Below are positions 1 through 5,477 of a DNA stretch of 12,982 bases, one piece after another. The translations under genes were made by a program, and so were the position numbers. The stretch is taken from positions 1 through 12,982 of the forward strand of contig CAZDYP010000157.1 in the NCBI GenBank assembly GCA_964509505.1, written 5' to 3'. Position 1 is the first letter of the stretch. Each line of letters begins with the position of its first letter. This DNA is from CAZDYP01 sp964509505 (GTDB lineage: Bacteria > Chloroflexota > Anaerolineae > JACRMK01). Under the pieces are notes generated by a model, which worked only from the letters and a program-made list of their open reading frames with translations, was not told the DNA's origin and did not search any database.

Positions 1-1437
1 CAAGTGCAAGCCATTGTGCAGAAAGTTTTGGCGGAATTACGCGCCTCGACGCAGCAAGATCCGCGAAGTTTGCATCCTGAGCTTGTCGAAGGACGAAACC
101 TCGTGGGTCTCGGTGAGGGCATCTTCGCCGATGTCGAATCAGCGGTGGTCGCTGCGCGCGCCGCGTATGAGCAGCTCGAGCGGCTGACATTGCAAAAACG
201 CAAGGACATCATCGCCGCCATGCGCGCTACGATGATTGAGCGCGCCGAAGAGCTCGCAAAAATGGCGCACGGCGAGACGGGCCTGGGGCGTTGGCAAGAC
301 AAGGTGCAGAAAAATTTGCTGTGCGCGCAAAAAACGCCTGGGCCCGAATTTCTCGAACCGCTGACGTGGACAGGTGATCATGGGTTGACGTTATTGGAAC
401 GCGCGCCTTATGGGGTTGTCGGCGCAATCACACCCACGACGAACCCAACATCAACCATCATCAACAACAGCCTCAGCATTCTGTCCGCAGGCAACGCCGT
501 CGTCTTCAACGTGCATCCCAACGCGAAGCGCGTCTCCGCCTATCAGATGCAGTTGTTGAATCGCGCGATTGTGCGCGCAGGCGGCCCGCGCAATCTCATC
601 ACAGGCGTCGCCGAGCCAACGATTGAAAGCGCGCAACAGTTGATGCGTCATCGGCTCGTGCGGATTTTATTGGTGACGGGTGGGCCGGGCGTGGTGAAAG
701 AAGCGATGCAATCGGGCAAGCGCGCGATTTGCGCGGGTCCCGGCAATCCGCCTGTCGTGGTAGATGAAACAGCCGACATCGAGAAGGCAGGCAAAGACAT
801 CGTGTTTGGCGCATCATTCGACAACAACGTGATTTGCACTGACGAGAAGGAAGTTTTCTGCGTGGATGCCGTCGCCGATTCGCTCATCAAGGTTATGACG
901 AAGCACGGCGCGCATCTGTTACGTGAACACGAAGCGCGCCGCTTGGAGAAAGTCATCTTCACCGAAATGGGCGAGCCGATGAAACATGGTGCCATCAACA
1001 AAGAATTCATCGGCAAAAATGCGGGCGTGATTTTGAAAGAGCTGGGCATCGTGGTCGGCGACGAGGTGAAGCTGGTGTTGCTCGACGTGCCTGTAGCGCA
1101 TTCGCTCGTTTGGACAGAACAGATGATGCCGGTGTTGCCGCTCGCGCGTGTGCAGAGCGCCGACGAAGGTATTGACCTTGCGAAGAAAGCGGAGCATGGC
1201 TTTGGTCATACCGCTTCGATGTTCAGTCGCAACATTGACAACCTCTCGCGGATGGCGCGCGAGATCAACGTGAGCATCTTTGTGAAGAACGGTCCGACGC
1301 TCGCAGGCTTAGGCTATGGCGGCGAAGGTTATACTTCGTTCAGTATCGCGTCACCCACAGGTGAAGGACTCACCACCGCGCGCACGTTTAGCCGCGAGCG
1401 ACGTTGCACACTGGTTGACCACTTCCGTATCGTCTGA
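1..1437 (+). CDS. CoA-acylating aldehyde dehydrogenase, BMC-associated (PduP/EutE-like), start open at left edge
   Basis: Converts an aldehyde, CoA and NAD+ to acyl-CoA inside a bacterial microcompartment. The frame is open at base 1; GTG at 4 is a possible start giving 477 aa, but the true start may lie upstream. Numbering from that GTG: residues 1-16 (VQAIVQKVLAELRAS) form an amphipathic helix like PduP/EutE encapsulation peptides. Residues 24-31 (HPELVEGR) are encoded by a repeat element in the linker. The catalytic domain starts near residue 40. The segments APYGVVGAITPTTNP and AGPGNPPVVVDETAD match the PduP/EutE family, and the catalytic cysteine is C278 in NNVICTDEKEV. Length is about 10-15 residues above the usual ~465, which the linker accounts for. 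The BMC shell genes downstream on the same strand support the role. The aldehyde substrate is not determinable here. Confidence 0.92.
   Translation, partial: QVQAIVQKVLAELRASTQQDPRSLHPELVEGRNLVGLGEGIFADVESAVVAARAAYEQLERLTLQKRKDIIAAMRATMIERAEELAKMAHGETGLGRWQDKVQKNLLCAQKTPGPEFLEPLTWTGDHGLTLLERAPYGVVGAITPTTNPTSTIINNSLSILSAGNAVVFNVHPNAKRVSAYQMQLLNRAIVRAGGPRNLITGVAEPTIESAQQLMRHRLVRILLVTGGPGVVKEAMQSGKRAICAGPGNPPVVVDETADIEKAGKDIVFGASFDNNVICTDEKEVFCVDAVADSLIKVMTKHGAHLLREHEARRLEKVIFTEMGEPMKHGAINKEFIGKNAGVILKELGIVVGDEVKLVLLDVPVAHSLVWTEQMMPVLPLARVQSADEGIDLAKKAEHGFGHTASMFSRNIDNLSRMAREINVSIFVKNGPTLAGLGYGGEGYTSFSIASPTGEGLTTARTFSRERRCTLVDHFRIV
75..93. repeat. Dispersed REP-like element read in frame within the aldehyde dehydrogenase
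   Basis: TCCTGAGCTTGTCGAAGGA is an imperfect palindrome (outer TCCT/AGGA arms). I recognise this sequence and its complement TCCTTCGACAAGCTCAGGA as a short repeat dispersed in many bacterial genomes, where it is translated as HPELVEGR-like peptides. Here it encodes residues 24-31 in the linker between the encapsulation-like helix and the catalytic domain. There is only this one copy in the window. The family recognition is from memory, not a search. Confidence 0.7.
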
Positions 1438-1477
1438 TTGGTCGAAAGGGTCTAAGCAATGACGAGCTAGCCCATCA

Positions 1478-1552
1478 GACTATTTGACCAAACGACTACT
1501 CTGACTGCTCCGACTGCTCCGACTAATTAGACTAATTGACTAATTGACCACT
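1478..1552 (+). repeat. Degenerate tandem array of 8-9-nt units beginning GAC, abutting a start codon
   Basis: Nine consecutive units each start with GAC: GACTATTT, GACCAAAC, GACTACTCT, GACTGCTCC twice, GACTAATTA, GACTAATT twice, and a final GACCACT that ends at the base before ATG 1553. The period is 8-9 nt and drift increases toward the left. The array fills the space where a ribosome-binding site would sit, and no Shine-Dalgarno sequence is visible. The function, if any, is unknown. Confidence 0.8.
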
Positions 1553-2305
1553 ATGCCCTCCCCTATTCTCGCCGCTCAACTCTACACCGTGCGCGAGTTG
1601 TGCAAAGAAAATTATCCGCGCACATTACAACAAGTGGCCGCGCTGGGTTATCGCGCGGTCGAACTTGCAGGCACTTATGGACACAGCGCCTCCGAAGTCA
1701 AGCGCATCGCCGATGATAATGGTCTCACTATCATTTCATCACATGTTGGTTTGGCTGTGTTAGAAGCCAATTTAGATGTTGTGCTTGATGATCACGCGAC
1801 GATGGGTTGCGCGCACGTCGCTGTGCCTGCGATACCCAAAGAGCGCATTACGAATCAAGCAGGTTGGTTGGGCGTGGCGCACTCGCTCAATCAACTAGCG
1901 CAACGCTGCCAAGCGCGCGGCGTCGCATTATCGTATCATAATCACGCGTACGAATTCGAGACGAAGTTCAATGGGCAATATGCGCTTGATTTCATCTTTG
2001 CCAATGCGCCACTTGCACAAATCCAGCTCGATGTGTATTGGGCCTGGAAACCCGGCATTGATCCTGCGGCATATCTCAAACAGTTCAACGGGCGCGCGCC
2101 GACGATTCATTTGAAAGATGCTGATAGGCAAGATGACAGCCACGCCGCAGTGGGTTCAGGCAAATTGGATTGGCAAGCGATTCTCTCCGCCGCCAACGCA
2201 GTGGGGGTGTGGGGCTACATTGTCGAGCAAGATTATTACAAACGCCCGCCGTTAGACTGTCTGAAAAGTAGTTTTGAGTTTTTGAGGTCACGGGGGTTAG
2301 CGTAA
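1553..2305 (+). CDS. Sugar phosphate isomerase/epimerase (xylose isomerase-like TIM barrel)
   Basis: A 250-aa single-domain protein of the AP-endonuclease-2/xylose-isomerase-like TIM-barrel superfamily, which interconverts ketoses, aldoses or epimers with a divalent metal. Expected metal and catalytic residues are visible: YHNHAYEFE with H131 and E134, D160 in LDVYWAWKPGIDP, H186 in IHLKDAD, and E225 in IVEQDYY. Length is usual for the family. I chose ATG 1553 because a TTG at 1544 would only add three residues encoded by the GAC array, and the fold starts at once with ILAAQLYTVR. There is no signal or encapsulation peptide. It lies 115 bp after the aldehyde dehydrogenase and before shell genes, so a role in supplying a sugar-derived substrate to the BMC is plausible but inferred. 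Substrate specificity in this superfamily cannot be read from sequence by eye. Confidence 0.88.
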   Translation: MPSPILAAQLYTVRELCKENYPRTLQQVAALGYRAVELAGTYGHSASEVKRIADDNGLTIISSHVGLAVLEANLDVVLDDHATMGCAHVAVPAIPKERITNQAGWLGVAHSLNQLAQRCQARGVALSYHNHAYEFETKFNGQYALDFIFANAPLAQIQLDVYWAWKPGIDPAAYLKQFNGRAPTIHLKDADRQDDSHAAVGSGKLDWQAILSAANAVGVWGYIVEQDYYKRPPLDCLKSSFEFLRSRGLA

Positions 2306-2321
2306 ACGGGTGGACGAGTAG

Positions 2322-2361
2322 ATGGGCAAATGGATATAAGTTCGTTTCCTCATTTACCCGT
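2322..2361 (+). repeat. Imperfect inverted repeat between the isomerase and the Asp-box gene
   Basis: The arms ATGGGCAAATG (2322-2332) and CATTTACCCGT (2351-2361) pair at 10 of 11 positions, including one G-U pair, around an 18-nt loop. There is no T-run after the stem, so an intrinsic terminator is not clearly supported. The loop contains TATAAG (2335-2340), which with TGGACG at 2311-2316 (18-nt spacer) makes a weak promoter candidate for the next gene. Confidence 0.5.
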
Positions 2362-2368
2362 TCTCCAC

Positions 2369-2376
2369 AGGAGGTG
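2369..2376 (+). promoter_or_regulatory. Strong Shine-Dalgarno that fixes the Asp-box gene start
   Basis: AGGAGGTG is a near-perfect ribosome-binding site ending 6 nt before ATG 2383. An in-frame GTG at 2374 lies inside this site and is therefore not the start. Confidence 0.85.
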
Positions 2377-2382
2377 AATGCC

Positions 2383-4065
2383 ATGCGTTACATCGTCAAG
2401 TGGCTAATGGTAAGCTGCGTGTTATATGCGGTGCTATCACCCGCTTCCTCTGCGTTGGCGCAAGGATGCGCGCTTAACAATCCTGTGCAAGCCTTGTTCG
2501 TCACGCCTGAAACGCCTCCACGCGTCTATCTATTCATTCACAATCGCCTCTACGAAAGTCGAGACAATGGGAACTCGTGGTCTAACATTCGCATGGGCGG
2601 CGCAGTGGGCGGCACGAGCCGTCCGCAACCCGTTGAACTCGTCACGATAGATTATAACCATCCCCAAACTTTGTACCTGCTGGGCTATCAAACATCGAAC
2701 GATAGTTTTTATCTCTTTCGCAGCTTGGACGGTGGGCGCACGTTTTATCAACGCGGCAACGCTATGCCCAGCTATCGGCGCATCACCACCGTCGCAGTGG
2801 ACTGGCAAAATCCTGATGTGCTGTATGGGGGGATGTATCGGACGGAGTGTGGCGGGCCGTGCGGCGAATTTGTAAAAAGCGCCGATGGCGGCGCGACGTG
2901 GACACACTTCGACAATCAAATAGGGCCGACGGGTTTCCGTCAACCGATTCGTCGCATCCTCGTCAATCCTAACCAGCCAACTCAGTTGTTTGCTGAAACG
3001 CTCTACAGCTATCGGGGCTTGAGCGACCAATTGTTCATGGGCGACACAACTGGCAATTGGAAATTGATGTCAGCGCCTGCGCGTCCCATCTCCATTGGCA
3101 TCTATCCGAGCGGCATCGCATTCAATCCTGCACAGAATGCGCTGTGGACAGGTACGTTTCGCGCGGGTGGTCTCAATCCGCCGCGCGAGGATCCGCGTCT
3201 TTTCCGCGCGACCAATCTTGATGCGCCTGATCCTGTGCTGGTACAATGGACGCCTGTTTACGAATGGGCTAACACTTCGACCTGTTGGGCAGGCGCACAA
3301 GATACGGTCAGTCCGCTTGCCATAGACGCGCGCAGCCATTTGCTATACGTGCGTACGCATACGGCGGATACGGCGTTGTGGCGCAGCAGCGACAATGGAA
3401 AGACATGGCAGTATCTCGTCGTGCCGCCCAAGCCGGGTATGCCCTTGACCAGCGAGACAAACAAATGGGTATCCGATGCGACAAGGCACACGGTTTCTGG
3501 TGAATGGCTCAAATTTCTAAAAGAGCATGGCGATGTGGACAACATCGGCAACCCGCGCACAGAAGTCATCAACGACCCGACACTTCCAGGTCAGACCGTG
3601 CAATACTTTCAACGCTTGATTCTCGAATATCATCCAGAGAACCCGCCACCCTATCGTATCCAGCGTCGTTTGCTCGGGGACATCATTTATCCAGGGGCTG
3701 ATGCGCCCCTCCCTATCAGCGCTGCGCCGCCAGGCGCGTGGCATTACTTCCCATTTTCGCCCAATGCGCCGACAGGTTTGGGCCATTTTGTTGCAAATCT
3801 AACGCGCACCAATCAACCCATCTACTTCAAAGAGTATTTTGATTCGCATGGCGGCGTGGATGCGTTTGGTTATCCGAAAGAAGAGCCAAAGATTCGCAAC
3901 GGAATGTGGACACAACGCTTCCAAGCTGCCGTGTTCGAGTATCATCCCGAATTTGATAAAGATGGCTTCTTGCCCGGCAGCGCCATTCCATGGCGTGCCT
4001 ATCGTGTGCAATTGGAATTGCTGGGCGATAAATATATCCAACAACACGGACTCCCCTATCAATAA
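2383..4065 (+). CDS. Secreted Asp-box (BNR/sialidase-type propeller) protein with C-terminal HGG/FGYP repeats
   Basis: 560 aa. Residues 1-27 look like a Sec signal peptide (basic MRYIVK, hydrophobic core, cleavage after ALA before QGC); the cysteine at 29 is too far past it for a clear lipobox. Four Asp-box motifs (SxDxGxTW type) lie at 59-66 (SRDNGNSW), 114-121 (SLDGGRTF), 166-173 (SADGGATW) and 335-342 (SSDNGKTW), as in BNR/VPS10-like beta-propellers. Two related C-terminal repeats (about 370-432 and 470-549) have the pattern WLKFL..HG...IGNPRTE..QYFQR...EYHPE..RRLLGD and its second copy YFKEYFDSHGGVDAFGYPKEE..QRFQAAVFEYHPE..LELLGD. I associate these with Chloroflexota extracellular proteins. 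No sialidase catalytic set is evident, so an enzymatic role is not claimed. Its export is at odds with its position between cytosolic BMC genes. Binding of a surface or carbohydrate ligand is possible. Confidence 0.85.
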   Translation: MRYIVKWLMVSCVLYAVLSPASSALAQGCALNNPVQALFVTPETPPRVYLFIHNRLYESRDNGNSWSNIRMGGAVGGTSRPQPVELVTIDYNHPQTLYLLGYQTSNDSFYLFRSLDGGRTFYQRGNAMPSYRRITTVAVDWQNPDVLYGGMYRTECGGPCGEFVKSADGGATWTHFDNQIGPTGFRQPIRRILVNPNQPTQLFAETLYSYRGLSDQLFMGDTTGNWKLMSAPARPISIGIYPSGIAFNPAQNALWTGTFRAGGLNPPREDPRLFRATNLDAPDPVLVQWTPVYEWANTSTCWAGAQDTVSPLAIDARSHLLYVRTHTADTALWRSSDNGKTWQYLVVPPKPGMPLTSETNKWVSDATRHTVSGEWLKFLKEHGDVDNIGNPRTEVINDPTLPGQTVQYFQRLILEYHPENPPPYRIQRRLLGDIIYPGADAPLPISAAPPGAWHYFPFSPNAPTGLGHFVANLTRTNQPIYFKEYFDSHGGVDAFGYPKEEPKIRNGMWTQRFQAAVFEYHPEFDKDGFLPGSAIPWRAYRVQLELLGDKYIQQHGLPYQ

Positions 4066-4072
4066 TTTTTGC

Positions 4073-4128
4073 TTTTAGATTTTTGATTGAAAGCGCCCAA
4101 CCCCAAATCTAAAATCGAAAAACTAAAA
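4073..4128 (+). repeat. A/T-rich inverted repeat overlapping the BMC-T start
   Basis: TTTTAGATTTTTGATT (4073-4088) and AATCGAAAAACTAAAA (4113-4128) are 16-nt arms pairing at 14 of 16 positions. The right arm ends on the A of the BMC-T start codon. Transcription starting upstream would place the start codon in a hairpin, whereas transcription from the promoter proposed here would exclude the left arm. Confidence 0.6.
4087..4115 (+). promoter_or_regulatory. Candidate sigma-70-type promoter for the shell genes, nearly leaderless
   Basis: -35 TTGAAA at 4087-4092 (5/6), 17-nt spacer, -10 TAAAAT at 4110-4115 (5/6). The expected transcription start near 4121-4123 lies about 5-7 nt before ATG 4128, so the mRNA would be nearly leaderless. 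This fits the absence of a Shine-Dalgarno there. The A/T-rich context raises the chance of a coincidental match. Confidence 0.5.
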
Positions 4129-4730
4129 TGACTATGGCTGACGTGGCTTTAGGGTTATTGGAATTCGATAGCATCGCCATCGGTATTGCGGCGGGCGATG
4201 CGATGGTGAAACGCGCGCCGATTGAAAGCATCAAAGCAGGCACGGTGCAGCCGGGCAAATACCTGGTGATGGTCAGCGGCGAAGTTGCGGATGTGCAAGA
4301 GGCAGTGGAGGCAGGACGCACAGTAGGCGCGTCCGCCTTGCGCGATATTATCTTCCTGCCTAACGTGCATCGTGCGGTAGTGAATGCGATACGAGGCGAA
4401 CGACAAGCTGGACAAGGCGAGGCGCTGGGTATCATTGAAACGCGCACAGTGGCGACTGGCATTGGCGCGGCGGATGCAGGAGTGAAAGGCGCAAATGTGA
4501 CGTTGCGTGAGCTACGGTTGGCGGATGGCTTGGGCGGTAAGGCGTTTGTGTTGTTTGCCGGTTTGGTCGCGGATATTGAAGCGGCGGTAGATATAGGTTC
4601 GCAAGCTATCGCAACGTCAAATCAAATTGTGCAGAAGCAAGTCATCGCGTCATTGCATCCAGCGATGGACGAGAACTTATTGGCAGATACGCGATTCGGA
4701 ACGCGGACACGCAATGAAGCGAGCTGGTGA
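4128..4730 (+). CDS. Bacterial microcompartment shell protein, tandem BMC domains (BMC-T, PduT-like)
   Basis: A 200-aa protein with two BMC domains (about 5-88 and 97-183) that forms trimeric, pseudohexameric shell tiles. It aligns along its length with Salmonella PduT as I recall it: ALGLLEFDSIAIGIAAGDAM, then VQPGKYLVMVSGEVADVQEAV, NVHRAVVNAI, LGIIETRTVATGIGAAD, and KGANVTLRELRLADGLGGKA. PduT holds a [4Fe-4S] cluster at the trimer pore through a cysteine in its TICPGK segment. The matching position here is Q41 in TVQPGK, and the protein contains no cysteine, so it cannot bind that cluster the same way. ATG 4134 is an alternative start two codons in; no Shine-Dalgarno precedes either. A 17-residue polar tail follows domain 2. 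The vertex genes follow after about 110 bp. Confidence 0.93.
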   Translation: MTMADVALGLLEFDSIAIGIAAGDAMVKRAPIESIKAGTVQPGKYLVMVSGEVADVQEAVEAGRTVGASALRDIIFLPNVHRAVVNAIRGERQAGQGEALGIIETRTVATGIGAADAGVKGANVTLRELRLADGLGGKAFVLFAGLVADIEAAVDIGSQAIATSNQIVQKQVIASLHPAMDENLLADTRFGTRTRNEASW

Positions 4731-4791
4731 TTTAGGTGTGGGTTGGTCGGTAGGTGGATAGTTGACAATGCCTACGCGAGACAACAAACAA

Positions 4792-4824
4792 AAACCTGAT
4801 AGACCTTCGAGCCCTGTCAGATTT
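4792..4824. repeat. 33-nt palindromic repeat, degenerate copy
   Basis: Same length and layout (13-nt arms, 7-nt loop) as the copy at 6661-6693, with 22 of 33 identical bases. The core arms AAACCTGATAG and CTGTCAGATTT still pair at 10 of 11 positions, including one G-U pair. It ends 17 nt before the proposed BMC-P start at 4842. No T-run follows it. Confidence 0.65.
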
Positions 4825-4841
4825 GGTTGGACACAATGAAC

Positions 4842-5123
4842 ATGAACATTGGACGAGTAATCGGCACGCTCGTCGCTACCATCAAATATAAAGGCTTAGA
4901 GGGCGTGAAGTTTCTCATCGTACAGCCGCTCGACAAGCAGCTCAAGCCCAAAGGCGAACCCGTCGTCGCCGCCGATGGTGTGGCGATGGTGGGCGTCGGC
5001 GAGCTCGTGTTCGTCGTCGGCGGACGCGAAGCAGCGCTGGCGTTGCCGCAAACCTTCGTGCCGGTTGACCATACGATTGTTGGCATTGTAGATGAAGTCA
5101 CCGTGCGACAGGAGGCAGCATGA
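4842..5123 (+). CDS. BMC vertex protein, EutN/CcmL family (BMC-P), copy 1
   Basis: 93 aa from ATG 4842. The family forms pentamers that cap the vertices of microcompartment shells. The sequence starts with the typical MNIGRVIGTLVATIKYKGL, followed by KFLIVQPLD, the loop DGVAMVGVGELVFVVGG, and the conserved C-terminal VGIVDEV. The start is chosen by alignment with the next gene, which begins MKLARVVGAVVSTI. ATG 4836 (two residues longer) and TTG 4827 are alternatives, and no clear Shine-Dalgarno selects between them. Its stop overlaps the next start (ATGA at 5120-5123), so the two vertex genes are translationally coupled. Length is normal for the family. Confidence 0.92.
   Translation: MNIGRVIGTLVATIKYKGLEGVKFLIVQPLDKQLKPKGEPVVAADGVAMVGVGELVFVVGGREAALALPQTFVPVDHTIVGIVDEVTVRQEAA
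5110..5115 (+). promoter_or_regulatory. Shine-Dalgarno of the second BMC-P gene
   Basis: AGGAGG lies 4 nt before ATG 5120, inside the end of the first BMC-P gene. It is much stronger than anything before the first BMC-P gene, which suggests the second vertex protein is translated well on its own. Confidence 0.75.
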
Positions 5124-5389
5124 AACTTGCGCGCGTCGTTGGCGCTGTCGTCTCGACCATTTGCGATGCGACGTATGAGAATCGCAAATTGCTGATCTGC
5201 GATTTGCTTGATGCGGACAACAAACCGCAAGGCGGTTATCTCATTGCGATAGACGCCGTCGGCGCAGGCGCAGGCGAAACCGTGTTGATTCTGGACGAAG
5301 GCAACTCGACCCGACAAGTGTTGCAAAACGATAAAGCAGCGGCACGCACGGTAATCGTGGGCATTGTGGATGCCGTCACAGCGACTTGA
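5120..5389 (+). CDS. BMC vertex protein, EutN/CcmL family (BMC-P), copy 2
   Basis: An 89-aa member of the pentameric vertex family. It starts MKLARVVGAVVSTICDATYE, then RKLLICDLLDADNKPQGGYLIAIDAVGAG; the glycine-rich AVGAGAGETVLILDEG loop and the C-terminal IVGIVDAV are family hallmarks. It is clearly diverged from copy 1 (for example ICDLLD against IVQPLD, and a more acidic NDKAAAR loop), so this is not a recent duplication. The start is fixed by AGGAGG at 5110-5115 and by the 4-nt overlap with copy 1. BMC loci often encode more than one BMC-P, and mixed or alternative vertices are possible. The following gene starts 88 nt later. Confidence 0.93.
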   Translation: MKLARVVGAVVSTICDATYENRKLLICDLLDADNKPQGGYLIAIDAVGAGAGETVLILDEGNSTRQVLQNDKAAARTVIVGIVDAVTAT

Positions 5390-5477
5390 CGAAGCGGCTC
5401 GACGATCACAACCACACCAGGCAGTCTCAGCGCTCGGGGTGTGGCTTTTCAATAAAGATGAGCATGGAGCAACCACT

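Noticed and set aside
1478..1552. GAC array as a CRISPR
   Set aside because: Units are 8-9 nt without spacers; no cas genes. No CRISPR array was seen anywhere in the window.
4762..4790. TTGACA at 4762-4767 as a promoter for the BMC-P genes
   Set aside because: The sequence 17 nt downstream is CAAACA, not -10-like.
5364..5477. 38-residue N-terminal extension of the acyl-CoA dehydrogenase
   Set aside because: It overlaps the BMC-P gene, is not family-like, and ATG 5478 has GGAG at proper spacing with family length.
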